64,000 nt of DNA from Gymnopilus junonius (GCA_015501075.1 JADNYJ010000042.1:1-64000); one strand, 5' to 3'. Shown: positions 47,627-59,591, counted from the stretch's first letter. The notes: a model not told the origin generated them from the sequence alone. A program made the numbers and translations.

Positions 47627-48393
47627 TCAAAGGTCAACTTTGGCTGACACAACCTCGAGTTTGACAATATCTGGAGGACCAGCCAGCAGTTCCTCGACAG
47701 AGGCGACAAGCGCAGCAGCAATTGGTCCCGAAAGGTGGGCTTCCCGAGCTTCGTCGTTGGAGAAGAAGTCCATGATGCCAAACTTGTCAGTTCCCGGCCA
47801 GTGAAGGGCATACCAAGAAATGGTTCCAATTTCGGCTTCTGCAAGAGGGAGGGCGTCCTGGGAACACATTGGTAATTAGATTGATAACGATTCAAAGGCC
47901 GGGTGCTCAGATACTCACGATGAGGAATTTCCTCACGACTTCCTTCTTTTCCGGCTTAGCGGTGAAAGTCGCCTTCACACCGGTAGTAAGACCAGTCTTG
48001 ACGTCGTCTCCAGCTTTATTAATCTTGTACGCAAGAATCTCTGTCAAAATCTCCGCGTGGTTGGGAGCAGCAGCAATGAGATTTCCTCCATGACCTAACA
48101 ATGTCTTGGGCAAGGCTCCCTTGAAATGGGCTTCGCGCTCTTCGGTTGTGGAAAATGTGTCGAGGACGACGAATTCGGAAGTGCCGATCACCTTGGAGGC
48201 ATACCATTGGTAGACTTCTGGCTCGGCTACGGCCTTCGCTTGCAGCTCAGTGAAGACCTTGGCGAGAGCTTCTTCTTGCCCAGGTATCGCCGGGACAGGA
48301 ACGACGGTGCCAAAGTTAACGGCTGAATAAGGAATGACGTAAATGAGTACAGCGAGCTGATCATAGAATTTGGGAGAACTTACCTCTGACCAT
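47627..48393 (-). CDS. double ABM-like (dimeric alpha-beta barrel) protein, copy 1
   Basis: Exon 1 encodes only MVR (ATG 48393). After a short intron the frame continues VNFGTVVPVPAIPGQEEALA. Two tandem ferredoxin-like domains follow. Domain 1 contains VYQWYASKVIGTSEFVVLDT and a FSTTEEREAHFKG helix. Domain 2 begins GLTTGVKATFTAKPEKKE and, after a second intron, gives DALPLAEAEIGTISWYALHW, then FGIMDFFSNDEAREAHLSGP, ending LEVVSAKVDL-stop at 47627. The paired YA(S/L)-F-DTF/DFF-REAH pattern is that of antibiotic-biosynthesis-monooxygenase/stress-responsive A/B barrel proteins. About 220 residues, cytosolic, no signal peptide. The function is unknown; bacterial relatives are cofactor-free oxygenases or haem-degrading enzymes. 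A paralogue with the same MxR mini-exon is at 60752-61541. Confidence 0.83.
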
Positions 48394-49267
48394 GTTTGGT
48401 TTATAATTGACGGTGAAAGGGAGAAGTTGTGAAGAGTTAGAACGATTGTGGGCGGCGATTTAGCTGACTTCATCATGAAAAGGACTGCATTTATACCGTT
48501 CGATGTATACCAATTGAAGCAAATATAGACCTCGATGCTCTCACCTCCTGAGAAATCTTCCTACGTTGCTTGACGTGCCATGCATTCATGAATAAGGTGG
48601 ATGATAGGGCTTATTCACGATCCCACAAATGTCACATGGCCTGTGCAATAAAGCGGATATGAGAAGAGACTTTACTTCACACCGAGCTGGCTGAAATAGA
48701 AAGTCGGATTATGATCGCAAGTTCACAGGATAAGTAGGTATCCGAGCGTCAGAACCCATCGAAATTCGTATATGTGAACGACACTCACCTATGCCTTCTG
48801 ACCTCGAGGAAGGGCATTCTTTGGGAAGATCAATAGAGATATTTTAGGTGCCCGAGCGATCTGAAGGGAAAGTTCCAAGGCTAACGTGATTTCATTACAG
48901 AGCAGATCACCAAGCCCCAGGAAAGAAAGAGAAAAATAGCACACCCGTTGTACTGGGTATGACGGCCATCTGGAGCAGGCCTCGGCAGAATGACGAATGG
49001 CTCAAGATTCGTCTCAGAGTTGGACACTCTTTGAAATTGTAGTTATCAGTTAAGGCTACAACCTCTGCGCCAAAACAACTGTCACCTTGATCTCTATAGG
49101 GTGGTCCTTTGGAGCGTTCGATTATGTAGTGAGATTTTTACGACAGGTAGTTTTGCGGTTCCCATCGATGATCAATCGATCACCAGCAAAGCATGTTCAA
49201 AGAAAGCGACAGAAAAAAAATCGTGGCGACAACACCTATTAATATAAATAAATAACGCCATGTCATA
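48394..49267. other. intergenic, no gene recognised
   Basis: About 0.9 kb upstream of the ABM gene, ending at the tRNA-Glu. No coding or repeat signal was recognised. Confidence 0.45.
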
Positions 49268-49351
49268 TCGGATATGGTGTAACGGCTAACATTGCCGCCT
49301 CTCACCTAATGTAGTGCGCGGCAGCTCGGGGTTCGATTCCCCGTATCCGAA
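49268..49351 (+). tRNA. tRNA-Glu(CTC) with 12-nt intron
   Basis: Cloverleaf: the acceptor TCGGATA pairs with TATCCGA, and the D stem GTGT pairs with ACAT. The anticodon stem GCCGC pairs with GCGGC and the loop is CTCTCA + C, with CCTAATGTAGTG inserted after position 37. The T arm is CGGGG-TTCGATT-CCCCG and the discriminator is A. Mature length would be 72 nt. It reads GAG codons. The T-rich stretch TTTTTG right after the gene fits a Pol III terminator. Confidence 0.9.
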
Positions 49352-49465
49352 TTTTTGTTCCTTTTTATTCGATCACCTCTCAACTGTCCTCATTAATTGA
49401 TGTGTTTTGTGTTTTGTGCAGGAAACTACGTTTGAGCCACTCTCTGGTTGTTGTTTGATACTGTA

Positions 49466-50192
49466 TCCGGCCCGGTAACGGGTCACATATAGAAACGGGT
49501 CAAATGCATATTGCTCGACCAATTCTCAATCTTTTTGCAAGCGGTCTGCTGCAACTTATAGGGTCAAATCACCAGAATATGGATCAATGTTTAAAGTTCG
49601 CAAAAATTTGAGGTATTAAGTTGTAAATTTCTTAATACTGTGACACTTGGCAAAAATCTGACCTGCAATGAGCACTTGATGCCACTCTACTGAAAGATAC
49701 AATGAACGTTGACAGGCATAAAACCGCCTGAAACTTGATATAGTATACAGGAGTCCTTCAAAAAATTTTGAGGCACAGAAGAGGGTCCTGTGTAGTGCAA
49801 ATTCTGCAACTATCTGTGGATCACATGCCAAAGCCCTAAATCTGATGAAATTTGTTACCAAGATTGCCTACTCAGAAGAGATCTCCAAAACCTGAAATTT
49901 ATAAGGTACATTTATATTGATGTAAATAGTCTCCTGTGATTTTTTCAGATTTTTAGCGCAAATACTGAGCGAGAAAAAGAGGTCTGACCCGTTACCGGGG
50001 ATCTGACCAATTTGGACTCTCCATCAGAAAATGTTCACTGCTTGCAATAGTTTACTCATAGAGCTCCAAAAATTAGATATTCACATAACTCGCATTCTAG
50101 GTCACCGAATGGTACAGGTTTGCCCGTATTTCGTTGAGATACTGGCTAGCAATGGGTGTAAAAGTGCTAGACTGACCCATTACCGGGCCGGA
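49466..50192. mobile_element. 727-bp MITE with TA target duplication
   Basis: Terminal inverted repeats of 20 bp, TCCGGCCCGGTAACGGGTCA at the left and its inverse (one mismatch) ending at 50192. Both are flanked by TA (49464-49465 and 50193-50194). No coding capacity was recognised. A third, internal copy of the core occurs near 49988 (GACCCGTTACCGGGG). TA duplications with short GC-rich TIRs suggest mobilisation by a Tc1/mariner-like or related transposase. It begins 114 bp after the tRNA-Glu. Confidence 0.85.
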
Positions 50193-50679
50193 TATAGTAT
50201 ATCGGAAGGAACTTGTTGAGTTTGAAGGTCTGCAAAATTAGCAGCATTTGGGTTGGTTACTCTTGAACGCCACTGGGCTTGATCAAGACCCTTGGCGCCC
50301 AAATTCCGAAAGAAAAAACGATAAAATTCCATTGTTTCTGGATCTATTGGTACGTCATGGGAAGTCATGTGGGAAAGTAGGTATACGCTAGAGATGATGC
50401 GCCTTAAACTCGGCTAGCCGGAATTTCCTTAAGAAATCAAGATTTCTATCAGGGCGCGATCGGAAAATTTTGATAAATTAAGTCATATAGGGTCAACCTA
50501 GCACATCCCTTTGTCGGGAAAATAAAACCAAACTCGCCTACACATTCTTGGGGTTTAATTCTTTCTTGAGATTGCCTAAATTGGGTTGGAAGATACGACC
50601 GCATCCGTGTGGGCCTATAAGCTCAACGCACGCAGCCTATATCAAATTGTCCCCTTACTCTCATAAAGTTCCTCCTGCA

Positions 50680-51275
50680 ATGTTTTCGAAAGCTCCCTCC
50701 CACTTCCACGCCAGCGCCGCGCACAAAATTCACCTAGCCACCCAGGCTGAACTCGAAGGAGACTCCTCTGTGGACACTTCCGACGTCTACAATCCTCAGC
50801 CTTTCTTGACGGCTTTTTGATTTCGGCTACACGGACGTTTTCAACCCTAAACTCTTGGAGGCTCCCAGTCCCCAACAACAGGAGCGGCAAGGTCTCCCAG
50901 ACCAACTCCCAGACCAACTCACAGACGGGGAATCGGATAGCACTGTCGAAGAAGAGGAACCAACGCCTTCCAGCGCCTCGAGCGCAATACCCACTATTTC
51001 ACCGCCAACAGAAATACAAAAAGCCAATATCTTGGCGAAATTTTCCGAAAATTGGAAAACAATCGCGGATTCGATCCAAAGAGCAAAAGTTGCACCCCGT
51101 TCCGAGGACGACAATAGCCCTAGTGCAGAAGAAGAATTAAGCGAAGGAGAAGACGGAAGTTTAGAAGAAGGCGTAAGCTTCCTGTTTCAATGCCTTTGGG
51201 GAAGAGGGATCGTTGAGGCTAACCTGTTATTAGGATTTCGAGTACTCGGACGACGAGATGAACCAAGGGTACTAG
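50680..51275 (+). CDS. acidic, probably disordered protein of unknown function
   Basis: Starts MFSKAPSHFHASAAHKIHLA at 50680, preceded by a TATATC element about 45 bases upstream. It is followed by an acidic segment (SDSTVEEEEPTPSS, KANILAKFSENWKTIADSIQ, SAEEELSEGEDGSLEEG). After one intron (51173-51233) it ends DFEYSDDEMNQGY-stop. The frame changes at about 50814-50819, where a run of five T separates LTAF from DFGYTDVFNPKLL; four T would keep it open. That is either an inactivating insertion or a homopolymer error. The continuity of amino-acid style on both sides favours a single gene of about 175 residues. I do not recognise the family. The KFSENWKTIADSIQRAK helix is the only obviously folded part. 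Confidence 0.6.
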
Positions 51276-53266
51276 TCGCCGAAAGCCATATCAGCTCTTT
51301 TTGTACATTATTCCAATCAACTCTCTTTGTATTACCACGTATCTTTATCGTCGACGCTACCTACTAATGAACGCGGTAAATCAATACTTTCACTCTGCAG
51401 ACCACTTTACCGTTGTCGAGTCCTCTTATAGTCAGAAATTGAAATTATACCGTAGTTAATGGTTCAGAAGGGCGCATTGCATTGCTATAATAAATCGACA
51501 AGGGGGAGCTATGACAGCCCGAAGCGTCAATGGGGCCATCCGCCAATCAAGTATCATAGGCTATCGTGGCTTCAGGGGATCTCCCTATTGAACTCAATGC
51601 TCGGCAGGCTTTTCGATTTATCTTACCAGAAACGTGTAAGTAATTGGATAACAACCAAGCGATTTGTGAAGTACTTACAAGGAGCAAGTGAAGGTCAAGT
51701 TGTCGTATCCGGGTACGGAGGGATTTCCTGTAAGTGGCTGGAGAGCATCGAAATCACGATGAGTCCCAGCAATGAAAGGGGTCGAGCCATCAAGTATGCA
51801 CACCGGGCCTACCACGTGCCAAAAGCGTTGGAGGTCTAGCTGGACGACGCCTCAGATATCAGAGCAGATCTCCCGTAAATAGAGTAGGATGAGTACAGCG
51901 GCATGGAGGTAAAGGAGGTAAAAGAGTGCAAAGAGCGTACCGTCATGACTGATATACCCAAAGCGAATTCGCGAACAAACTGCAAATGAGTGAGGAGTCG
52001 GTTTTCCCATAGCATTTCTTGGAACAATCGGCAAAGTATACGTGCGCAATATCTTGCTTAATGGGCAAGAAGAGAGTGGCTCAGAAATTACAAAATTGGC
52101 AAGAAGGTGAACACGAACCTCGCTAGTAGCCCCAGGACCACCTAAGAAGGTCGTATCATTTTCATCGACTCATCTCCTACTGTCTCGCCACTTCTCCTCA
52201 GAGCCAAATTAGATTCCTGACCCCGACTGCCCTCTGAGTTCTAGGGCTTCAGCGTCCATGATGTCGCAAGCGCACAATTTTTTTTAGATTTCTTCGGTGG
52301 TTGATGCAGGATTATGAGGTGCTGGATCGAGAGGAAATAATGCAACAAAAGATGTGACGTGTAGGCGCGAGACACGACTGACAACGAGTCGTCCTTATCT
52401 TTGACAATGATTGAGACAGGTAAGGCCTTGTAGTCACCGTCGGCGTCATGGGTCCAAGCAATGGTTGGTTCACCACGTGATGATGCACGGGCGGGCTCAC
52501 TAGGCCGTTCTGTCGCTAAAAATACACCTGGTGACTGAAAATGCGGCGCGAAGGCTTCCCAAATGCCTTCGTCATTGACCAAAGGGAGGGAATATCTATT
52601 TATTCGAAGAAGAAAGTATTCATCACGCGCTGTACTCGTAAGACTCTCCGTTACCGTACGACTGTGTTTCAAATTTCAACCGTCACATTGAAGCCAGTTG
52701 GCATGCCAGTGGTCACTAGCGACAAAGGAGGATAAAAAATTTTGTCGGACGCTTATATTATAAGTGCGCAAAAGTGCCCCTTTTCTGCACGGTATATATA
52801 TTTCAAACTCATTTTGGTGGCTCATATTTAATATCTGAACTCCGGGACGAAGGCGCCCAAGAATCCTTCATTATTCATTGAATGGACAGTTAAAAGAATG
52901 TGTTCGAGGGGTCTCCATTTCGAAGTTTGATCTTTGAACGCCACAATTCCATGGGAATTTACGATCGGAAACATGAACAAATCGGACAGACGGGCTATTT
53001 CCATCTCAAGCAACGCCTCAGAGATCCGATTTTTAATAATTTTCCGGGTAATAGACGCAGATCGCCCCAATAGTGGTAAGCTGCCAGCGCGAAAAAATGA
53101 CGTAAAATATTTGCCTAAATAATACGGCTTGACCAATTACGGTAAACATTTGTACCGCGGATGTGCCTATAAAGCCGAATCGTATTCCTGCATATTCTTC
53201 CTTCGACTTCCTCCCTACCAGGGCATCAGCTGCCAGCAAATCCTAATACTCTTACTGCTGTACGCC
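51276..53266. other. intergenic with weak ORFs
   Basis: About 2 kb. A 126-codon ORF at 51459-51839 (+) has no recognisable motif. Two minus-strand ORFs, 52241-52672 and 52828-53136, contain loosely similar patches: LPLVNDEGIWEAFAPHFQSP in one and MNNEGFLGAFVPEFRY in the other. They could be duplicated fragments of one unknown gene. Evidence is too thin for separate gene calls. 53100-53266 has a CCTATAAAG box and is the likely promoter of the next gene. Confidence 0.35.
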
Positions 53267-53600
53267 ATGGCTCATAACAACGACTCAAACACCGTCCACG
53301 GCGGCAGATACTACTTTGTTGACTCAAACATCGGACAAGATTTTCTAGGCCCTTTTCATCCAACTACAAGGACTCAAGGTTTTTTCATGTTCCCTTTACT
53401 TACAATTAACCTTAGCTCATACCAGTGCCACAGCAGATTCTGTTGCGTGGTCCGGATACGCCATGGATGCATCGTCCTTGCCACCACTACCCAGCTCCAC
53501 AGCCCCACTGAGGGCCTCTTCCTCGGCTTCTCATAACGATTCCGACCCCCCTTCGCAGGGCGCTGCTGACATCGAGAATCAGCAGCACCAACAGTCTTAG
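53267..53600 (+). CDS. small Ser/Pro/Gln-rich protein of unknown function
   Basis: Starts MAHNNDSNTVHGGRYYFVDS at 53267, followed by NIGQDFLGPFHPTTRTQ. A 37-nt intron (53379-53415, acceptor CCTTAG) keeps the frame into AHTSATADSVAWSGYAMDAS, a serine/proline stretch and the ending QQHQQS-stop at 53600. That gives about 98 residues. No signal peptide or membrane segment. A CTATAAAG TATA-like box about 100 bases upstream supports a real promoter. The intron is short for this window, so the model is tentative. No known family. Confidence 0.4.
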
Positions 53601-54709
53601 CATATTATCCTTCTTCTTTGGAGGCAGTCAAAAAGGAAAGATGGCGCTGAATATCGTGGTTACAGTCTTTTAGTTTTCGTTTTTTATCGTTACTCTTGCT
53701 CTCGTGCTTTAAAGTATTATGTTTTCGTGGTAAAGGATAATTTACATTTAAAAGTACAGTCTCGAATTAATTATCGTCTATCTTGTCCTGGATAATGAAT
53801 CGATTCTCGTGTCGTAGTGTGGCATTTCAGTCTCAAGGTGAGGAATTGAAAAAGGAGTCGATTCACGAGAGGCTAATTCTGCAGAGACATGTACAAAATA
53901 TTCCAAAGGCGTTTATAAATTTATTCTAGTTACGCTCAACGAATATCGAACCCGAATCGCAACAGCCTTTGAGCTTCACAAGACAATACCCGGCAAATCA
54001 GCACTTGCATCCGCCTGCTTTACAAGAGCATATAATGAGATGCTAAGTAACCGATTACAACAAAGTTTAAAATCCAATGCTCGCGAAGAAAAGGTGTGGG
54101 TCGAGCTACCGCAGAGGTGAAGCAGGTCATGAAGCATACCATCAGGATGATGTGAGAGAAGTAAAGATGTGAATGTGAATTTGCTGTCGGATGGTGGAAT
54201 TCGAATGGAAGAAATCAAGCTGGGAAAAGAATTGAGCGATATCGCCCCTTCTTTATACCTGGGGGATGCCCTTCATCTAGGCCTTAGAGCTGAGTCGAAT
54301 GATCCTGAAAGGACGAGGCATTTGTGCGACACCAATTAGGAAGCGACCGCATAGTCAGTCAGTGTCATTCACCGAGACTACGGAAAGCGCTCTTATTGGC
54401 ATTCATGAAATGCCTCAAGACACGTGTAAATGGAAGGAATGGAACGATGACTCGAATCACTCTACTCTATTCATTTGCTTGAGGCGGCCTGAAGAACTAC
54501 GTGTGGTGACTATTGTGGGTGGTCCCACACATTTTCGAAGTCATCAAGACTCAGGGGTGCCTCATTCATGCCTTTGGTAAAAACCGATAGAAAAGCAAGC
54601 CAGAAGCATTCCTATGATTTAGAGAGACAAATTACATGCTAGTACCCCAAAACATCTAGTCCCCTTCCGATATTTTTGGATTGAGCTGCGAAATCCAGAG
54701 CTGAATAAA
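53601..54709. other. intergenic, no gene recognised
   Basis: About 1.1 kb, AT-rich at its left end. ORFs at 53976-54218 (-) and 54299-54580 (+) have no recognisable motif. Confidence 0.45.
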
Positions 54710-56128
54710 TTAAAAAATTTCGGGCGCTCCGTAGTGGAAGTTGATTATATGACCCATGTTGGATGGAATCACCCATCTAAAAAGCCAGACCCCCGGAAAT
54801 AGAACATACGTCGACAGCACGAGGTCATCAAAGCCTGCGAAAGACTGATAGCAATTACCACCGCAGTATGGGCTTCAGAAGAGATAGTAAGAAAGTGCAA
54901 ATATTTATCAGGCGGGTGAACATACAAACCTTAAGCTTCAGCTCCTGTGACGATAAAGACAGGATTAGTATAATTTGTGGCTACCTTCGTGTTTAAAGAT
55001 AATAGCTGTCCAAGGGCTGTGGTGTCTTTGGTTTTCGTAGCAAGACGAAGGATATCTATAAGGCAATTTCTCAGATATAGCCGAAGATGATTTACGAAAC
55101 TCACTGGGATCGAAATAAGGAAAGTAGTAGAAGGGCGCTTGTTCGTTTGAAATTGTCAAATATGAATGGCTTAGTGACCCTGTGAAGATGATCTGTAGAT
55201 TTTAAAACGATCCAAAATGACCTGACACCTACCGAATTTACTAGGGTTTTGTTCAGCAGCGATCTTCAGTCCAAACGACGCTACTGCAGTATTGATGGAT
55301 CCCGTAAAAGGTGTGAACCCGGTCAAAATAGTTGCGTTCAAAAGGTTGCCATATTTTACAGCGATTCCGTTCAGTAGCAAACTTTCCGTTCCCATGTTAG
55401 CGTAATAATGGAGCAACGTTACATATCGCGGCTGACCTTCCGTAGGAATGGCCGATTCCAATGATCTGCTGAAAGTGATGGCCAGTTCTTCCTTTCCTGA
55501 TGTACTTGACGAGTTCTACTGCTACTTCGATTTTAGTATCCTCTTGTAGTGCTTCGATTCCGTCCGGTTTGGAGGATTTCCCAGCCCCTTTTTTATATCG
55601 GTTACCTGAAGAAGGAAAGATAGAACATCAACATACCCAGCCTGTCGAAAAGGAAGACAGCGTGACCAGCGTTCAGGGCTACATTGGCGTAATTATGCGG
55701 TGATCCTTCACCTCCGAAATTCCAATACGTGTGGTCGAGGGTGATTCTAAATCCAGTGGAAGCTCTGTAATAAGCTGAATGCAGTACCAGAATCACGTAA
55801 AATGAGAGATGCACCCATGAATAGCAAATTCGACAATGCTTGCATTGTTGTTGGACGGAAGGCATAGAAATGTCCAGATATCGTATGTCGCAGTGAGATT
55901 CCTTTGTCCATGGACAACGTTCGTCGTGAAATTTGACCTTAAGCTAGTCATATTTGTAATTAAACCTGTAAGTTCGGACTGGTTCTTCGGGGGAGGGAGC
56001 GTAATGACACGTGGCTGGGCTGTGATTTTGACGGGAATAGTGGCCTGTTGGCAGCGTGGATGTGGTCCATATCCATACGTTAAAGTAAAAGCTGTGGTTG
56101 CAATTGCAAACGGAAAGATGAGTCGCAT
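54710..56128 (-). CDS. secreted alpha/beta hydrolase, copy 2, shortened C-terminus
   Basis: Starts MRLIFPFAIATTAFTLTYGY at 56128, a signal peptide. Same block order as copy 1: ATIPVKITAQPRVITLPPP, LDHTYWNFGGEGSPHNYANV, GHAVFLFDRLG, SSKPDGIEALQEDTKIEVAV, the nucleophile elbow GIGHSYG, LNATILTGFTPFTGSINTA, YTNPVFIVTGAEA and YCGGNCYQSFAGFDDLVLST. Two features suggest relaxed selection. The acid-region motif reads GAEA where copy 1 has GDKD. Also, an in-frame TAA at 54710-54712 stops the protein after HYGAPEIF, while a readable ending (FIQLWISQL) follows the stop. The histidine region is present as NMGHIINFHYG. It may be a recently weakened duplicate. Confidence 0.8.
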
Positions 56129-56666
56129 TGGAGATTACTTGGGATGTCGTGAATCAGGAAAGCAGCCTGTCTTTAATACCCATTAGAACTCGAGGGCTGA
56201 AACATTGGTCGGAAAGAGATAAGACAGCATATGCATCTACCACGCATTGGAAATGACAGTGTTTGGAAGAGAATGATATCGTAGTGACTCAGGAATTACA
56301 TATACCACCAACGTAGGCCTCTATTCGCGAAAGAGCCCTGAAGTCGTTGTATGGCGTCCAACTGCCTTTGTGATCCCCCATCTCGCCACCAAAAGCTGTT
56401 ACATAAATGGTCTCCGCCGCCAAGCAATTTTTTCTTGATTACATAGCATAAGGAGAAACGCTCCTCCAGGACGTGTGGGACGCCGCGCGTGTTGAAACTT
56501 GAATGGACAAGTAAATGACGTTTAAGATGGTAAATTTACAAGGAAGTATAAGTTACTATTTTATTGACACGGCGGACTATGATACATTAAAGAATAACCA
56601 GAGCAACTAAAAATACAGATGAAAAACAAAAAAAGGAAGTCAAGTGAAATACAAAGGTGGAAACTT

Positions 56667-58446
56667 TCATAATCTCATATAAACTTCGTCCCAAACAGCA
56701 TGTTCTTCGTCATCACTGTGGTCATCCTTACAATGACGTCTAATCCCATCGAGGCGGGAATCTTTAACTGTGCACTTGGTACACTGGAATGTGATATTGA
56801 GAGACTGCAAAATCGTTCGGAGGTGCTGCTGTTGCTTGACTGAAATCCTCTGGTTGTTCCAATCACAGGAGACTAAATCGCTTTTATTTTTGCCGCCTCG
56901 AACACCATGACACGATTTCACATGAGCTTCCAGCTTGTCTACGCCTTCAAAAGAGGCAGAGCATTGGCAATCAGGGTGGAGGCACAAAAGTTTGAAACGC
57001 TTTCCGTTAGGCGTTCGTGTCATTGCGTAACCTGAAGTGATTGGTAAAGCGGGTTGACGGGTCCTCTTCTGCGGAGGCTTACACTGTTTTTTTGAGAGGG
57101 GATTGTTTTCAACTCGACGAGCTTTCCGCCGAGCAGATACTCCGTCGTTAGTATCCCTGCCACCCATGGAAGAGGACGCCGATGGGGCGTAACGATTTCC
57201 ATCCGCCTTCCATTCATTCACCGAAACGGGTGAATGGCCAGATAAGGTTTTACTGGCACTAGAAGAGGACACCCGAGGGGCAGTTGTTTTTGCGTCAGTG
57301 GCAAATGTGTGAGTCGAGCTGGAAGGCTTGCTTTTGGCCTCAGGAACGACGTTGGTATTGTGCGAACAAGATTTCACGGAGTCGTCTAGGAAACTGAAGG
57401 GTGGCATCGACGCCTCAGCCAACCTTGGCTGGGTAGGGAGAGCATCGAATATCTGGTTCGTGGAGTAGGTAGCTGGGAAGGTTGATTTCTCCGTATCGGG
57501 ACGCCTACGCTTTTCAGAAGAACAGGCACTTTTCGATGATAAACGAGCTTTTCGTCGTGATGTTATTCCACCACTAGCATCCTTACCACCATGAGAAGAG
57601 GAGGGAATAGGGGCATAGCATTCTTCTTGAGTCTGCGCAGAGGCAGGGAGACGTGTAGAGGAGGAAGATGAAGAAGGCTGATGATATAAGCCAGCATTTG
57701 GACTGGTCTGCGTGATGTAAGGGAGGGAGGAGTCAAAGGAAGTGGCGGGGAGGGAGTGGTTGAAAGAAGTGGAAGGGAGGGAGTGGGTGAAGGAAGTATC
57801 AGGGAGAGACGTGCTGAAGGAGGCCAAAGAGGGCGCAGCTGGTACAGTAGCAGCAGTAGCAGTAGGCTCGGTCGAGGACGAAAGTTGTTCATAGAAAGAA
57901 ACATTGTTCAAGAACTGATTCATGGAATATTCCCATGAATTGTCCACGTAAGTTTGGCCATTCGCCGTGTTCTGAATATAAGTTTCAAAAAGATCAGATC
58001 CCTCTTGTGTGGCCGACATTGAGGGCGTTGAGGATGACGCCCATGAGTAGTTAATTGTGTTAGGTCCGCTAGTGTAGTCCAGTGGGGACGACTGAGAACA
58101 AGATGGGAGACTTCTGATCTCCGGGAGATATGGCGAACGGGAACTATAAATACGAAACCTCCGTTAAGGGTACGTCTAGATTATGACCGAATAGCAACGT
58201 ACCTCAGATCATTGAGTGAATTGTAATCAGAATTTAACAGGATTCTACAAAGCGTCCATTAGTTGGATGAGTAGACAAGCCACATACATCGACTGACCTG
58301 AGCTCCTCGAAATTGTCGAGTTCGTATGAATAATTCTGTAATCGAAGAAGGCTTAGTTATATAATTTTAATCAAGATGGCATGCATAGCTACCATTTCTT
58401 CCATGGGGGGAAATACAAAGGAATCGGTTGATGAGGTTGAGGCCAT
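56667..58446 (-). CDS. zinc-finger-like protein B (paralogue of gene A)
   Basis: Exon 1 (58446-58393) encodes MASTSSTDSFVFPPMEEM, 18 codons ending ATG|GT as in gene A. Exon 2 begins at 58335 (NYSYELDNFEELR), a small exon gives ILLNSDYNSLNDLR, and the long last exon ends at 56667. Total about 530 residues. It is rich in serine, with repeated FxxSLP words (SFSTSLPDTSFTHSLPSTSF) and basic patches (RRKARRVENN; possible nuclear signals). Cys/His clusters are CLHPDCQC with HVKSCH, and CTKC with RRHCKDDH, followed by EEHAVWDEVYMRL. Compared with gene A it has gained an N-terminal repeat region. The roughly 540 bp from its 3' end to copy-2 hydrolase (56129-56666) contain no other gene. A DNA-binding role is inferred only from the clusters. 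Confidence 0.82.
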
Positions 58447-58539
58447 CGAAGCAAGATGTTGGCAAGAGTTGATAGATGATAGATAACACAAGACAGAAGG
58501 TGGGTCGGACTGTGCTGAGGCCAAAGTATGAGTAGGCCA

Positions 58540-58580
58540 GAGGTATATATATCCGATGCGCATTGACGCGCATTGACGCG
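58540..58580 (-). promoter_or_regulatory. shared upstream element plus TATA box, zinc-finger gene B
   Basis: On the gene strand: AACGCGTCAATGCGCGTCAA, then TGCGCATC, i.e. two overlapping copies of the element at 11981. They lie directly upstream of GGATATATATACC. The TATA stretch (58542-58553) is about 95 bases before the ATG. Its presence in the same position in both paralogues makes it a strong candidate regulatory site. Confidence 0.6.
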
Positions 58581-59219
58581 TTTTACCATAAAAGTCATGG
58601 CCGCTTGCAAGCACATAATGGGCGCCCTGGTCTGGTAGGTCAAGTCGTCGGTGGGTCCGTAAAAGGAAATAAGACGCGACGTCGTGCGCGATTGTACTTG
58701 TCCGCGTAATTGTGCGTACAGCATGGTGTGCCACTCGACAAAAATCATTGGTTCGGCTAGGACGACAATTAGCACAGCCATAGGGGAGCACAAATCTGGA
58801 AAGCGCACCAAATGTTGAACGTCAATGGGCATTGATAGTGTTCCCTTCTTGAATCGAAATAAAGGCTGCTTCACACAGATAATAACGAACTGACCTCTGT
58901 CCTGCGCAACCGTTTGACTGTACGTCAGCAATAAAGGGCGGTCCGGAAGCCCAAAATGGCAATAGCGACGGTCAAGTCCTATGGCCCTTTGAACGGACAC
59001 CGTGTGCTCAGTGGACGTTCTTGGTATCTTACCCTGATATAACCAACCACGAGGCAAGGGGCCAGTTTCAGCTCTGGTCGGCATAAAAATTGTTCAGAAA
59101 CGCGTACATCGGCAGAAATATTCTGAGTGAATAGAGTTCGCACATCGTAGAGTGTCGCTGTGATTTTGGAGAAAAACAAGTCCCACTACGGTATTTTCTT
59201 ATTTTGGTGTGAACCCGGC

Positions 59220-59470
59220 CAATTACGAGTCTCATGACGGCCACCTGGCCTCGTAATGGTGAGAACATGGTCCAAGCTAATCCTGACGGAGGATACTTCC
59301 TGTCGTGGACACTTTGCGCTGGGACATGCCTCCTCTGGCGTGCAAAATATGGTGTGTAGAGTTTACAGAAAGATGGATTCGTGAAAAGTCAAGACTCCGA
59401 GACGAAGGAAAGGAAAAGATCGGACGACAGCTGGCACCAGCTGGCATAGCCAATGATCTCATGATCCAAT
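59220..59470 (-). pseudogene. relic of a LamB/YcsF-like 3' region
   Basis: 59221-59300 aligns by eye with 41390-41465 inside the LamB/YcsF gene. Both contain GAGTCTCATGAC, then TAATGGTGAG.ACA.GGTCCAA, then ATCCTG..GGA.GATAC. That gene region spans the splice site before the VMRLL exon. Further left the match fades, although a GGCATAGCC-like patch recurs. No open frame remains. This suggests the ancestral duplicated block also included the LamB/YcsF gene, since decayed. Confidence 0.5.
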
Positions 59471-59591
59471 TTAAACTTTCAGCAGCCGGCGGTGAGTTGA
59501 TCTAATCTAATCTAAACTTCGCCGCGATAGTGACCGAAGTTCTTTCTTTCCGTGTCATGGTGAGCGTCGCCGCGTAGATATATTGAGTAGG

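Noticed and set aside
58389..59084. 231-codon minus-strand ORF upstream of zinc-finger gene B
   Set aside because: Runs through the conserved promoter element and the first exon in another frame; probably fortuitous.
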